Shown: positions 36,001 through 44,670 of the stretch, piece after piece
Numbering within the stretch: position 1 is the stretch's first letter
Layout: each line of letters begins with the position of its first letter
Assembly: GCF_946479755.1 (NCBI RefSeq)
Contig: NZ_CAMLHC010000026.1
Coordinates: 49,787-113,786, forward strand
Direction of reading: 5' to 3'
DNA from: an uncultured Chitinophaga sp.
Lineage (GTDB): Bacteria; Bacteroidota; Bacteroidia; Chitinophagales; Chitinophagaceae
Length of the DNA: 64,000 nt
Notes under the pieces: generated by a model
The model's database searches: none
The model's input: only the letters and a program-made list of their open reading frames with translations
Told to the model about the DNA's origin: nothing
Program-made: the position numbers and the translations under genes

Positions 36001-36442
36001 GGTCAATATCCGCTAACCGGAAGGTGATGTGCAGGTTAGCCGCATTGCCAATGAAGCGCGGATCGATCGTTGAATAATCTGCATTCAGGAGATTATAATC
36101 CTGGTTAAGGATATCGATCGCGGAGCGGACCTGTTCCAGCGTTACCTTGTAAGGATCCACGGGGTCGTTGACGTGGAACACCACCGGGATGGTATACTGT
36201 ACCGGGCCGGCCAGCGCGGCTCTCTGCTGCCGCATAGTGGCAATGATTTTTTTGATCTGCGCTTCCTGGCGGATAGCGGCCTGCCGGGAAGCGGGATTTT
36301 TTTTATACAGGTCCTCCATCGCTTTGGAAGAGGAACAGTGATCGGGAAGCGGCGGCAACGGGGACTTCTGCTGTGCAATGGTCCAATGGCTCGCCGACAG
36401 ACATAACAATAGCGTTATTATCTTTCGTGATAAAGGTGACAT
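33065..36442 (-). CDS. Secreted M43-family zinc metalloprotease with T9SS sorting tail
   Basis: An 1125-residue secreted protein. It has a signal peptide (to about residue 23), a pappalysin/M43 domain with zinc motif HEVGHFLNLQH near residue 250 (the usual G at position 8 is N) and CTAPGDEVDDTPP after it, then two related ~140-residue modules (about 469-611 and 734-877) and a GEVEDY module near 1022. The last ~80 residues (YLVDISHGFERISVKVVK) are a type A T9SS sorting domain. It probably digests extracellular protein. Confidence 0.9.
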   Translation of the reverse strand: MSPLSRKIITLLLCLSASHWTIAQQKSPLPPLPDHCSSSKAMEDLYKKNPASRQAAIRQEAQIKKIIATMRQQRAALAGPVQYTIPVVFHVNDPVDPYKVTLEQVRSAIDILNQDYNLLNADYSTIDPRFIGNAANLHITFRLADIDPLGNPTNGVTYHYNDLDGRAPDGTGSAVKSISYWPGNKYLNIWIVSEVEEKGVYNNSGWSYLPDDWVANNHLDGIVYNWRYLGAPGVGSSENGQVHMKRVLTHEVGHFLNLQHTFQNGCTAPGDEVDDTPPTQSNYGGCNVNANWCGSVANVENYMDYSNCAKMFTTGQRDRMLAALTGNVAQRSNLWSAANLAATLLPDSVKRLVPAFTLFNESDVNNGVVTGTDTLKLLGGAQFAVSSGTLTAGTHFTVQNVPAGLTVQIQVVNNKTAVLTFTGTASQHTAANNADSVKVTFLNAAVQGGTGSLYRNYLVFAIHFINPYRIVYTDMSDVTINSGNPWLFIRFGAGDAEYGGWFDNNKLRFETYEKAAVSEGTTRNITPLAANTRISDTSNFVAGGKYPNEHDIYSSAYTKWAGKTAYIGVKFTLNGKPRYGWVRISVSADGTNFIIRDYAWNEAPNGAIRTGDAGGTTLAWSKTSFREPLVNDGSIPDTVEAGILGSNTFALSSGNFTANTHYTISNLPAGLTAKITAVNNTTARLTFTGKATSHAAANSATATVSFLPAAFSNTPSPDSSQKQLSFSFRDPFQIRYVDVDDATYTINATNNWYYFLVDNNEDAAYGLWSDSGKLRLETYKKPIVSVGTTRNISMLAANTVISGSSNFVAGGDYPNEHDLTNTAYTVWKGQTAYAGFTFSSGGENFYGWFRFKVNANGSSYTLMDYAYNTMPGGSIKTGQTSSTPPQDTGFRVQDYCTASTALNYNTITRVRFANVDNSSQWDGYKDFTALTANVTAGQSYQLQVNLGVEYWPDISVAVWIDWNGDKQLNDTTEKVYVKRGSGPFSQTITVPANAKNGETLMRVRMGYGSNVKPCGVDNYQGEVEDYRIKVAGGSALMMKAIVDKPVLTATSPFNDRIQLYFQSNYHGPVIVRLYGLDGHIVKEQREQVIKGMNRIQVNSLSTLPSGIYLVDISHGFERISVKVVK

Positions 36443-36797
36443 ATAATTGGTTTAAAGAAGTGGACACAGGAGTACTATCCGTAGCAGCGTGCTACGGCAG
36501 CATGTGTAATAGTAGTAATAGCCGCGCAAGGCAGCAGGATACGGGCAGACACAGGGTGTCGCTGAAGAGGGAAGAATTCTATTTCATACAGTGGTTTTTT
36601 ATGGGTTCATAATGGCCAATCAGGATAGCGCAACCCGGCAATACCGGTGAGAGCCGGGCATAGGCAAAACAAGAGCAGTTTCGATTCTTACTTGGTTGAT
36701 ATCACAGGTTCATAGATTTGTGCTCTAACATACTACAACTTCACGAATTTAATAGCGTATGGGTTAACAGGGTGCCCTGAAATTGATGACTTATGAG
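36443..36797. other. Intergenic region upstream of the M43 protease gene
   Basis: About 355 bases without a convincing gene. It must hold the promoter of the minus-strand M43 gene. Short frames in it lack homology-like features. I saw no repeat except the palindrome that begins at 36798. Confidence 0.6.
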
Positions 36798-36850
36798 CAG
36801 ATATTAACATAATCCCGGGACATTCTATCCCGGGATTATGTTAATATCTG
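36798..36850. terminator. Perfect 23-bp palindrome abutting the GH30 stop codon
   Basis: Arms 36798-36820 and 36828-36850 are exact inverted copies with a 7-base loop; the arm contains AATCCCGGGA. The right arm ends at the base before the GH30 stop. It is strong enough to terminate the GH30 transcript, though there is no long T run, and its length and perfection are unusual for a terminator. Confidence 0.75.
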
Positions 36851-38365
36851 TTATTGTGCTGTTCCCGTAAAGGTAATTACGCTGGTGGGCGGTACTACCA
36901 CTACAAAGCTGCCATCAGCCTGCGGCGCCAGCGGAGCGCTTTGCTGCCAGTGCGCAGTGGTATTGTCAGCGGTCAGATAGGAAGTGACCTGGCTGCTGGA
37001 AAAACCGGAAAGCTTCAACCGGGTGCGGGTTTCAGCGCCGCCGGGATTAACTATCACCACGCTGAATTTGCCGGTAGCAGGATCTTTCCAGGCAGATACT
37101 TTCAGAGTAGTGTTGTTGGCCAGTGCGGAATTAAAACGGTAATAGCCGGCGTGCACAAACCGGGAATACTGTCCCATTACATCGTACGTTTTGGGATAGT
37201 CGAGGGAGCCGTCGCCGTTGGTGCAGATCAGCGATTCATTGTTACGGATAGCCAGCATACCTAACCAGTACACATAGGCGTTCACGTTACATTCCGCGAG
37301 AAACTTGTGCATGTTGATGGCGAGCTTCAGACCGCCGGTCATGGTGTTATCATACACGCCGCTGTCGTCAGAAGCTTCCGTCATCCAGACAGGACGGTTG
37401 CCGGTGGCGTAGTTCCATGTTTTAGGGTCCTGGTTCAGCCCTCGCTTGCCGAGGATCAGGTCACCGATTTCCACATAGCCGTGACCTGCGAGGATGTCCA
37501 CATTACTTTTGTCCATGCCGGACAGGAAGCTGTTGGCCGTGCCCCAGGCGGCGTTTTCGGAAGAGATGATTTTCACGGTGTTCAGTCCTTTGGCGTTTAA
37601 AGCAGGACGGAGATTGTTGGAGATAAACTGTCCCAGGTGGGAAGCTGTCCAATAGGAAGCGGCCCAGTCGGAGAATACGTTTTCCGGCTCATTGCTGGGC
37701 GACACCGCGTAGAAGTTAATACCTTCGTTCTGATAGGCTTTGGTGAAGCCGGCTACGTAGTTGGCGAAGTCTGTGGAGCAGCAGTTGTAATTAAGACCGT
37801 TGAAGTTTTTGGCGCTCTCCTGGGAGGTGTTGGTCTTCATGTACAGCGGCGGTGTCCAGGTGCTGGCCACCATGATGGGCACCTGGTGACGTTCTTTCAG
37901 TTTCTTCAGGATCCACAGTTGTGCCAGTTGTGCTTTCTGGTTGCTGCTGAGCGCCTGGTAAGCCGCGCTGGTCACGTCCATGTCGATGCTGGTACCTGCC
38001 GGCTGGACCGTCACGGTGCCGGTAGTTTTGTCGAACGGATAGTGATACATCACTTCCCCGCGGACGATGTTCAGCTGCAGTCCATCGGCGCCCCAGAGTT
38101 GTTTCATGATGCTGTCACGTTTGGGCGACTCAAAAAAGGGCGTGGCGCGGCCGGCAAAAGCGCCGAAGCCTTCTATGCGCTGATAGGTGGTGCCCCAATT
38201 CAGGGTGATGTTGGCAGTGTCTGTGGCCAGTGCGGCAGCCACAACGCCGTTAGAAAGTTTACCGTTGGCGGTGTTTTGCAGGTCGTCCCGCATGTTTTTG
38301 GTGCACGCGGAGGCCAATACCATGGCCAGTAAGGACAGGGAAATGCCTGGCAGATTTTTTTTCAT
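36851..38365 (-). CDS. GH30-family glycoside hydrolase (glucuronoxylanase/glucosylceramidase-like), lipoprotein
   Basis: A 504-residue lipoprotein (lipobox ASAC, cysteine 21). The clan-A TIM barrel has acid/base E226 in SPSNEPEN and nucleophile E330 in WMTEASDD. YQRIEGFGAFAGR near residue 61 is the GH30 N-terminal signature. Subfamily 8 enzymes cleave glucuronoxylan and other members beta-1,6-glucan or glucosylceramide; which applies here is not clear. It is divergent from the GH16 gene, so both may act on plant or fungal wall polysaccharide. Confidence 0.9.
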   Translation of the reverse strand: MKKNLPGISLSLLAMVLASACTKNMRDDLQNTANGKLSNGVVAAALATDTANITLNWGTTYQRIEGFGAFAGRATPFFESPKRDSIMKQLWGADGLQLNIVRGEVMYHYPFDKTTGTVTVQPAGTSIDMDVTSAAYQALSSNQKAQLAQLWILKKLKERHQVPIMVASTWTPPLYMKTNTSQESAKNFNGLNYNCCSTDFANYVAGFTKAYQNEGINFYAVSPSNEPENVFSDWAASYWTASHLGQFISNNLRPALNAKGLNTVKIISSENAAWGTANSFLSGMDKSNVDILAGHGYVEIGDLILGKRGLNQDPKTWNYATGNRPVWMTEASDDSGVYDNTMTGGLKLAINMHKFLAECNVNAYVYWLGMLAIRNNESLICTNGDGSLDYPKTYDVMGQYSRFVHAGYYRFNSALANNTTLKVSAWKDPATGKFSVVIVNPGGAETRTRLKLSGFSSSQVTSYLTADNTTAHWQQSAPLAPQADGSFVVVVPPTSVITFTGTAQ

Positions 38366-38581
38366 TGTTACGAGAATTTGGGTTTTATGGAAATAGGGTA
38401 ATAAAAACTACAGGTTTAAAATATGTATACTTTCCCAAAAATTGCTCACTGCCACAGACGGTAAAAACGGGTATCCATCTATCTCTTTCTAAAAATACTG
38501 ATTATTTGGTTAACAAAAACTATACTTTTACAAAAACCGGGGGCGCATAACAAAAAATTAATGCCCCGTCAAATGTGAACC

Positions 38582-39409
38582 ATGAAATACATCCTTTTAT
38601 GCTCCGCACTGCTGGCTGGTTTGTCGGCATGCAACACCAGCAGGCCTGCCACGGGCGCACAACAACATCTTTACATTCAGTCTGAAGGCCGTTCCCAACA
38701 GCCCTGGAAGCTCGTATGGGAGGATAACTTCAACGGCTCTACGCTGGACACCACCAAATGGACCCGCATCCCGCGCAACAACGCCGACTGGGGCAAACAC
38801 ATGACCAGCGACGACCGCTGCTACGACCTGAAAGAAGGGAAACTGTATCTCCGCGGCATCAACAATCCCGATACCACCAAAGACCCCAGGCCTTTCCTCA
38901 CCGGTGGTATCTACAGCAAAGGGAAATTCGCTTTTCAGTACGGGAAAATAGAGATCCGCGCCAAACTGGAATGTGCACAGGGCGCCTGGCCCGCCATCTG
39001 GATGCTGGCAGAAAACAATAAATACGGCGCCTACCCCCGCAACGGAGAAATCGACATCATGGAGCACCTGAACTATGACAGCATCATTTATCAGACCACC
39101 CACTCCTACTATACCCTGGACCTGAAACAGACAACGAAACCGCCGCATTCCGGGACAGCCGCCCTGCGCAACGGCGAGTTCAATGTTTTCGGTATCTCCT
39201 GGTACCCGGACAAGATCGTGTTCCTGGTCAACGGGAAAGAAACATTCACCTATCCGCGGGTGGAAGGTGCAGATCCTTCACAATGGCCGTACGACCAGCC
39301 TTTCTATCTCCTGATAGATCAGCAGCTGGGTGGCAACTGGGTAGGCAAGGTGAACCCGGATGACCTGCCGGTGCAGATGATCGTGGACTGGGTGAAGGTG
39401 TACCAGTAA
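38582..39409 (+). CDS. GH16-family glycoside hydrolase, lipoprotein
   Basis: A 275-residue lipoprotein (lipobox LSAC, cysteine 17) with a GH16 beta-sandwich. The catalytic triad is in NGEIDIMEHLNY: nucleophile E156, helper D158, acid/base E161. WKLVWEDNFNGSTLDTTKW is the usual N-terminal strand. GH16 enzymes cleave beta-1,3(1,4)-glucans, agarose or similar; the substrate is likely laminarin-type beta-glucan. It is divergent from the GH30 gene. Confidence 0.92.
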   Translation: MKYILLCSALLAGLSACNTSRPATGAQQHLYIQSEGRSQQPWKLVWEDNFNGSTLDTTKWTRIPRNNADWGKHMTSDDRCYDLKEGKLYLRGINNPDTTKDPRPFLTGGIYSKGKFAFQYGKIEIRAKLECAQGAWPAIWMLAENNKYGAYPRNGEIDIMEHLNYDSIIYQTTHSYYTLDLKQTTKPPHSGTAALRNGEFNVFGISWYPDKIVFLVNGKETFTYPRVEGADPSQWPYDQPFYLLIDQQLGGNWVGKVNPDDLPVQMIVDWVKVYQ

Positions 39410-39467
39410 CTTTGCCGTCACCATTATTTTCAGTAGTTTGGCGGGAATCAATCATTATCCTGATAAG

Positions 39468-40175
39468 ATGAAGCGATACATTGCCCTGGTTGTTTGGTTA
39501 CCCGCCATATACCTGCTGATCTCCACCGGTTGTAACAACCGGCCCCAAAGTACCGTGACTAACGATACCGCACAAACGACGATTACCGCCACGCCGGCAG
39601 ACACCGAGCCTGCAGCGCCGCCACCCAGCGGGCCGTCCTCCCTGTATAACGTCTTTATCTGTGCCGCCAATGGCGATCTCAACAAAGACAATATCAGTGA
39701 TTCCGTGGTGGTGATGCACGACAGCACCTCCGCCGAAAAGCCTTATCGCCTCCAGGTGCTTTTTGGCCGGCCCGATGGCCAATATCAGCTGGCGGCGACC
39801 TCTGAAACGGCTATACTGCCTGATGGCGGCGAAGGCGCCCATGACGCCATCAACCTCGATTCCGTGCTGGTAAGCAAGGGAGTGCTCACCGTAAGAATAT
39901 CGTTATTGCGGGGAACAGCGGAATATCTCTACCGCTATCAGCACCAGCATTTTGAACTGATCGGTTACAGCCGTACCGAATCCGATGGTCAGGGGATGAT
40001 CATCAGCGAAGAATACAATCTCTCTACCGGCCGCTACACACGCTCCGGCGAGCCATACGACGGAGAAGAGCGGGAAACGTTTCATACCGATACCGTGATC
40101 CCCATCCGGCCGCTGCCGGTGATGGACACGCTGGTGCCGTTCAATAACTACCACGCAAAATATATTCTCTTCTAA
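39468..40175 (+). CDS. Putative lipoprotein with an EF-hand/FG-GAP-like motif
   Basis: Starts MKRYIALVVWLPAIYLLIST and has a lipobox ISTGC (cysteine ~22). The mature ~210 residues include a low-complexity Thr/Ala/Pro linker then ANGDLNKDNISDSVVVMHD, a calcium-binding-like DxNxDxxxD motif that precedes a beta-rich domain of the type found in VCBS/FG-GAP repeats. Function unknown. It follows the GH16 gene by 58 bp on the same strand. Confidence 0.75.
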   Translation: MKRYIALVVWLPAIYLLISTGCNNRPQSTVTNDTAQTTITATPADTEPAAPPPSGPSSLYNVFICAANGDLNKDNISDSVVVMHDSTSAEKPYRLQVLFGRPDGQYQLAATSETAILPDGGEGAHDAINLDSVLVSKGVLTVRISLLRGTAEYLYRYQHQHFELIGYSRTESDGQGMIISEEYNLSTGRYTRSGEPYDGEERETFHTDTVIPIRPLPVMDTLVPFNNYHAKYILF

Positions 40176-40249
40176 AGGTTGACGGATTCACACCCGGTCA
40201 AAAATGTAATTAACCTGTAAGTTTGTATCAGCACCCTCAAAAATATCCC

Positions 40250-40822
40250 ATGAGAAAGCTGATACTTCAGATGCAGGTAAGTGTAGATGGCTTTGTAGCC
40301 GATGCGCAGGGCGGGACAGACTGGCTCGTCCACGACTGGGACCAGCAACTGAAAGATTATGTACTGGCCCTTACCAAACCCGTAGATCTCATCCTGATAG
40401 GACGCAAACTGGCAGACACCTTCATTCCTGCGTGGACAGCCCGCGCCGGCGATCCCGATATCGCCGACGTATACACGCATCGAATGAATGACCTCCCTAA
40501 AGTGGTCTTCTCCCGGACACAGACCGAACATGGCTGGCAGAACACAATGCTCGTCAACGAAGCGTTGCCCGAAGAAGCAGCCCGTCTGAAAAAATCCCCC
40601 GGAGGGGATATCATCACCTACGGGGGCAGTACCCTGGCGGCCAGCCTCATACAGGAACAACTCATCGATGAATATTACCTGTTCGTAAACCCGGTAGCCA
40701 TCGGTGAAGGGCTGCCTGTTTTCCATCAGCTGGAACAGCAGTTATCCTTAAAACTGATCAGTGCTACTTCATTTCCGTGCGGTATCGTGGTCCTTTTTTA
40801 TAAGCCCCAGTACCACCGGTAA
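40250..40822 (+). CDS. RibD C-terminal/dihydrofolate reductase-like protein 1
   Basis: A 190-residue single-domain DHFR-fold protein starting MRKLILQMQVSVDGFVADAQGG, with TYGGSTLAASLIQEQLIDEYYLFVNPVAIGEGLPVF as the conserved C-terminal half. These proteins (PF01872) reduce with NADPH, but their substrate in Bacteroidota is unknown. Its last 54 bases overlap the end of the convergent S41 protease gene. A second, diverged copy lies at 44667. Confidence 0.88.
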   Translation: MRKLILQMQVSVDGFVADAQGGTDWLVHDWDQQLKDYVLALTKPVDLILIGRKLADTFIPAWTARAGDPDIADVYTHRMNDLPKVVFSRTQTEHGWQNTMLVNEALPEEAARLKKSPGGDIITYGGSTLAASLIQEQLIDEYYLFVNPVAIGEGLPVFHQLEQQLSLKLISATSFPCGIVVLFYKPQYHR

Positions 40823-41749
40823 GTCTTCTTCCCTGCTGGCGGTGACAATGTCCGGTTGTATGCCTGTCAGTTCCCAGCTGCGGTCCGTGCCCGGAAACAC
40901 CGGCGCTGCGCAGGACACCGACAAACAGAAGCGGTCGCCCGCCGGGAACAGTTCATTCATATGTGCGCCGCCTGCGGTGCGCTCACCTACGATCGTTGCC
41001 CGCTTCAGGTGTTGCAGTTCGAAAGCGATGGCTTCCGCCGCAGACGCTGTCCGGTTATTGACCAGTATGTACAGTGGCTTGTCATAAGGTTGTATACCAC
41101 TCAGCGGTTCAGCTTTCATCAACTCACTGTCCCCCTTCCTGTTTTTCACTTCCAGCAAAGGCGTGCCTGCTTTTACAAAATAGCCTTCCAGCACCAGGCC
41201 GATGGCACTGCCGCCACCGCCGTTGTCGCGCAGGTCCAGGACCAGCGCTTGTGTATGTTGCACCAGTGTCATGGCGGCCTTTAGCAGGTCTACGCTTTTG
41301 GGTGAGAAGTTGATTTCCGACAGGCGGATATACCCTACCGTGCCTGGCAGCACTTTCACCTCCATAAAACCGTAGTTCATCCGTGCGGCCCTTTCATCGT
41401 AATGAAACGGGTCCTGCGCGCTGTCGGTCCGTTGCCGCGGGGCTTTCAGCTTCGCGACGGTTTGGGGATCAAAGCGCAGGTATATGTGCCCGTCTTTGAC
41501 CGTTTGCCGCAGTAAGCCGGTGACCGCCTTCGCGAAAACGTTGACACTATCAGTGCCTTTGGTCAGGTCTTTTTCTTTTTGCAGCAGCGCGGCTGCCAGC
41601 AGCTTGCCTTTGTCGGGGTACACGTAGTGTTGTTCCAGCAGCTGTGCAGACTGGCGGATGATCGCCTGTTTTTCGGCGGAAGTGACCGTTTGCCCGCAGA
41701 CCGTTGACAGGCACAGGCAGGCAGCCAGGAGGCTATACCATTTTTTCAT
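40769..41749 (-). CDS. S41-family (C-terminal processing-type) peptidase
   Basis: A 326-residue secreted or periplasmic serine peptidase starting MKKWYSLLAACLCLSTVCGQ (signal peptide). The tail-specific protease domain has VLDLRDNGGGGSAIG and the catalytic serine S236 in LVNNRTASAAEAIAFELQH, with ATIVGERTAGG after it. The reduced size and absence of a PDZ domain place it with the Tricorn/retinoid-binding-type S41 proteins. Its 3' end overlaps the convergent DHFR-like gene by 54 bp. Confidence 0.9.
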   Translation of the reverse strand: MKKWYSLLAACLCLSTVCGQTVTSAEKQAIIRQSAQLLEQHYVYPDKGKLLAAALLQKEKDLTKGTDSVNVFAKAVTGLLRQTVKDGHIYLRFDPQTVAKLKAPRQRTDSAQDPFHYDERAARMNYGFMEVKVLPGTVGYIRLSEINFSPKSVDLLKAAMTLVQHTQALVLDLRDNGGGGSAIGLVLEGYFVKAGTPLLEVKNRKGDSELMKAEPLSGIQPYDKPLYILVNNRTASAAEAIAFELQHLKRATIVGERTAGGAHMNELFPAGDRFCLSVSCAAPVFPGTDRSWELTGIQPDIVTASREEDLPVVLGLIKKDHDTARK

Positions 41750-41825
41750 GTTGACATGGATTAATGGCACAAAGCTACCCTCCGGCGGGGTGTCAGAATT
41801 GTACAGAATTAGTATCCGGGAAAAA

Positions 41826-42605
41826 TTACAGTTTACGGAAAGCGCCCGGCAGGTAGCCGGTGTATTGTTTGAAATTGCGGATGAAATGGCTCTGGTCGAA
41901 GAAGCCGCATTGCAGGGCGATGCCGGTGAGGGATTGTTTTTTATCGCGTACCAGCGCCAGCGATCTCCCTACTTTTATTTTGCGGAGGTACTCCCCGATG
42001 GTACCCTGAAAATAGAGCGGGAAATATTTGGAGAGCGATACCGGGTGCATGTCCATTTCGTCGGCCAGGGCGTCGAGCGACAGGGGGATATCCCAGCGGT
42101 CGTGCAACAGTTGGCGCAGCCGGTGTACCCATGCCGGCGTGCCTTTGCCGGCCTTTGCCGGAGGGCCCCAATGCTGCAGCAGGATGGAATGGGCCAGCGT
42201 ATCCTGTTCCGGCAGCAGGTCACGCTCTTTATAGAGCTGCAGGATAGCCAGCTGCAGCGCGTGTTCCGGAAGGCTCTCCCAGGTGATTTCCGACAGGCCG
42301 TAGGCCTCGAAAAAAGCCGGTTCCACTTCGAGGTTCAGGTTACGCGAGGGGTGTAGCGTTTGCGAGTTGCGGTGTTCTTCAAAGGAGGCGTAGCGGACCA
42401 GTTTTCCAGGCAGCACTTCCTGCTGGTGGTAGCGGCGGTGTTCGAGGTTACCGCCTTCCAACGCGAGCGAGCAATGAGGATTGGCGTGGTGGTGCCAGCC
42501 TTCCGACACTGCTGCATGGTATACCGTTTCCGACAGGATGATGCCGGAAAGGTGGTAATTGACCTTGTTTATACCCAGAAAGGTACCGCTGCCCAGTTGT
42601 TCCAT
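41826..42605 (-). CDS. AraC-family transcriptional regulator
   Basis: A 259-residue regulator with a cupin-like N-terminal half (HHHANPHCSLALEGGNLEHRR) and a C-terminal AraC DNA-binding domain (LDALADEMDMHPVSLSKYFP then LTGIALQCGFFDQSHFIRNFKQYTGYLPGAFRK). It follows the GlxA-like regulator gene by 15 bp on the same strand, giving two regulators in one operon. Confidence 0.9.
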   Translation of the reverse strand: MEQLGSGTFLGINKVNYHLSGIILSETVYHAAVSEGWHHHANPHCSLALEGGNLEHRRYHQQEVLPGKLVRYASFEEHRNSQTLHPSRNLNLEVEPAFFEAYGLSEITWESLPEHALQLAILQLYKERDLLPEQDTLAHSILLQHWGPPAKAGKGTPAWVHRLRQLLHDRWDIPLSLDALADEMDMHPVSLSKYFPLYFQGTIGEYLRKIKVGRSLALVRDKKQSLTGIALQCGFFDQSHFIRNFKQYTGYLPGAFRKL

Positions 42606-42620
42606 GATAATACCGTAGGA

Positions 42621-43616
42621 TTAGCGTCTGCTGGTTTCCACTGCCGCTTCTTTATTATATTTCAGGCGGTAGTCTACCGGCAGCATGCCTGTCATTTTTT
42701 TAAAGATAGCACGAAAAGCTTTACTGTCCGAATAGCCGACCTCATACATCACTTCGTTGACGTTCATCCGGCTGCTTTCCAGTTTCTTTTTGGCAGCTTC
42801 CATGCGTACGCGCTGGATGTATTCCAGCGGGGTGTTGTCGGTGGCTTTTTTAAAGCGTCGCACGAAGTGGCGGCGGCCGATGGCGAAGCGGTCCGACAGT
42901 TCCTCTACGGAGATACGCTGGTGGATATTGGCTTCGATGTATTCCTGTGCGAGGCGGATGGGCGCGTCTTCATGTTTCTTTTGCCCGCTGAACATGGCGA
43001 AGGGCGACTGGCTGGTGCGATCGATGTCCAGCGCGTACACTTTAGAGGCCATGATGGCTGTTTCCCGGTCGGTGTATTTCTCTACCAGGTGCAGCAGCAG
43101 ATTCCAGTAGGAATTGGCGCCGCCGCTGGAGTAGAGGCCTTGTTGTTCCGTGACGATGCGGCCGTTGACCAGCACCACGTCGGGGAACAGTTGCCGGAAC
43201 AGGTTGGCCGATGCCCAGTGGCTGGAGCATTCGAGGCCGTCGAGCAGGCCGGTGGCGGCCAGGACAAAAGCGCCGGAACAGAGGCTGGCTACATCTGCGC
43301 CATTTTCTTTATATTGGCGGATAATCCAGGGGATGAATTCCCTGTTTTTGTACAAGGTAGCTTCAAAATCGCCGGCGATAGCGGGGATGATCACCAGGTC
43401 TGTGCGTTTCACCTCTTTCAGCATTTTATCCGTATGTACGCTGAACAGGCCGTTGTACTGTTTTACCATAGGGGTAAGCCCTAACAGCTGTAGTTTAAAG
43501 GCCGGTAGTTTTCCGGCATCTTCGAGAAAGCCATTCACGCCGGCGAGCATCATGTGGGGATCTACAATACTTGCCATCACGGCGTCATTGAGCACAAGGA
43601 TGGATACGTGTTTCAT
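42621..43616 (-). CDS. GlxA-family regulator (DJ-1/PfpI + AraC domains)
   Basis: About 331 residues from MKHVSILVLNDAVM. The N-terminal 180 residues are a DJ-1/PfpI-like domain with nucleophile-elbow cysteine in ASLCSGAFVLAATGLL; the rest is an AraC DNA-binding domain (VEELSDRFAIGRRHFVRRFKKATDNTPLEYIQR). Such regulators sense small metabolites. It is divergent from the VOC gene at 43753, a possible target. Confidence 0.9.
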   Translation of the reverse strand: MKHVSILVLNDAVMASIVDPHMMLAGVNGFLEDAGKLPAFKLQLLGLTPMVKQYNGLFSVHTDKMLKEVKRTDLVIIPAIAGDFEATLYKNREFIPWIIRQYKENGADVASLCSGAFVLAATGLLDGLECSSHWASANLFRQLFPDVVLVNGRIVTEQQGLYSSGGANSYWNLLLHLVEKYTDRETAIMASKVYALDIDRTSQSPFAMFSGQKKHEDAPIRLAQEYIEANIHQRISVEELSDRFAIGRRHFVRRFKKATDNTPLEYIQRVRMEAAKKKLESSRMNVNEVMYEVGYSDSKAFRAIFKKMTGMLPVDYRLKYNKEAAVETSRR

Positions 43617-43752
43617 AATAACCGGGAGGAATTTATATAAAGTTAAGGATGTAAAAAGTCGCAAACAACCCTGTAAATGTCTTTACACCACCCCTTCTTC
43701 TAGCGGACAGCGGGGTACCTTTGGATCAGAAAGTTTCAAAAATGCAACAATT

Positions 43753-44238
43753 ATGAAAAACGAACAACAAATTACCCCTTTTCTGTGGTTTAATGACAAT
43801 GCAGAAACAGCGATCCAGTTTTACCAGGGTATTTTCCCGAAAGTTGAAGTCTGTGGCATCAGCCGGTATGGCGCCGGCGCGCCGCTGCCTGAAGGCACAC
43901 TGATGACAGCAACTTTCCGACTGAAGGACCTGACCTTTATTGCGCTGAACGGAGGTCCTCTTTTCACCTTTAACGAAGCGGTTTCTTTTGTGATTTCCTG
44001 TGAGACGCAGGAAGAAGTGGACCACTACTGGAACGGTCTTATCGCCAACGGCGGTAAGGAAGGCCGGTGCGGCTGGCTGAAAGATCCTTTTGGCGTATCC
44101 TGGCAGGTGGTGCCTACCCTCCTGGGGCGGTTGCTGGGGGCGGAGGACCGGCAAAAAGCGGGCCGCGCCATGCAGGCCATGATGGGTATGAACAAGCTGG
44201 ATATGCAGCAACTCCAGGATGCTTTTGACGGCAAATAA
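43753..44238 (+). CDS. VOC-family (PhnB/3-demethylubiquinone methyltransferase-like) protein
   Basis: A 161-residue protein starting MKNEQQITPFLWFNDNAETAI, of the PhnB-like VOC group. The C-terminal WLKDPFGVSWQVVPTLLGRLL is characteristic; function unknown. The start is chosen because the same frame upstream contains only antisense sequence of the GlxA-like gene. It leads a short plus-strand cluster with a membrane protein and a DHFR-like protein, possibly under the divergent GlxA-like regulator. Confidence 0.88.
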   Translation: MKNEQQITPFLWFNDNAETAIQFYQGIFPKVEVCGISRYGAGAPLPEGTLMTATFRLKDLTFIALNGGPLFTFNEAVSFVISCETQEEVDHYWNGLIANGGKEGRCGWLKDPFGVSWQVVPTLLGRLLGAEDRQKAGRAMQAMMGMNKLDMQQLQDAFDGK

Positions 44239-44265
44239 TCGTTCACTCAAGTTAAATACAGCTTT

Positions 44266-44670
44266 ATGTTACGCCTTATTTTAGCCATTATTACCGGTAT
44301 GGTGGTGATCACGCTGTTATCCGTCGGCACCGATCATATCTTCCACATCACGCATGTATATCCTCCGTACGGGCAACCGATGTTTGATGCCGGGTTGTTA
44401 TTACTTGCCAGCGCCTATCGTTTTGTGTACCAGGTGCTGGGCTGCTGGCTCGCAGCGAGTATTGCGCGGTCGCGTGCTTCTGCCGCCACGTGGACCATGG
44501 GGATCATCGGGGTGGTGATGTGGATTGTGGGCCTGATCACCATGAAAGATGCCGGACCAGCCTGGTATTCTTTGCTGGGGGCGGCCTTGTCTATTCCCAG
44601 TGCTTTGTTGGGCCGGCAGATCTATTACGCCCGTCATCGCAAGCAAAGTAATCCGCTGACTGTAGTATGA
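44266..44670 (+). CDS. Small integral membrane protein
   Basis: A 134-residue protein with four hydrophobic segments (residues ~4-22, 44-68, 76-96, 99-118). No family recognised. Its stop overlaps the following DHFR-like gene by 4 bp (ATGA), so the two are translationally coupled. Confidence 0.75.
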   Translation: MLRLILAIITGMVVITLLSVGTDHIFHITHVYPPYGQPMFDAGLLLLASAYRFVYQVLGCWLAASIARSRASAATWTMGIIGVVMWIVGLITMKDAGPAWYSLLGAALSIPSALLGRQIYYARHRKQSNPLTVV

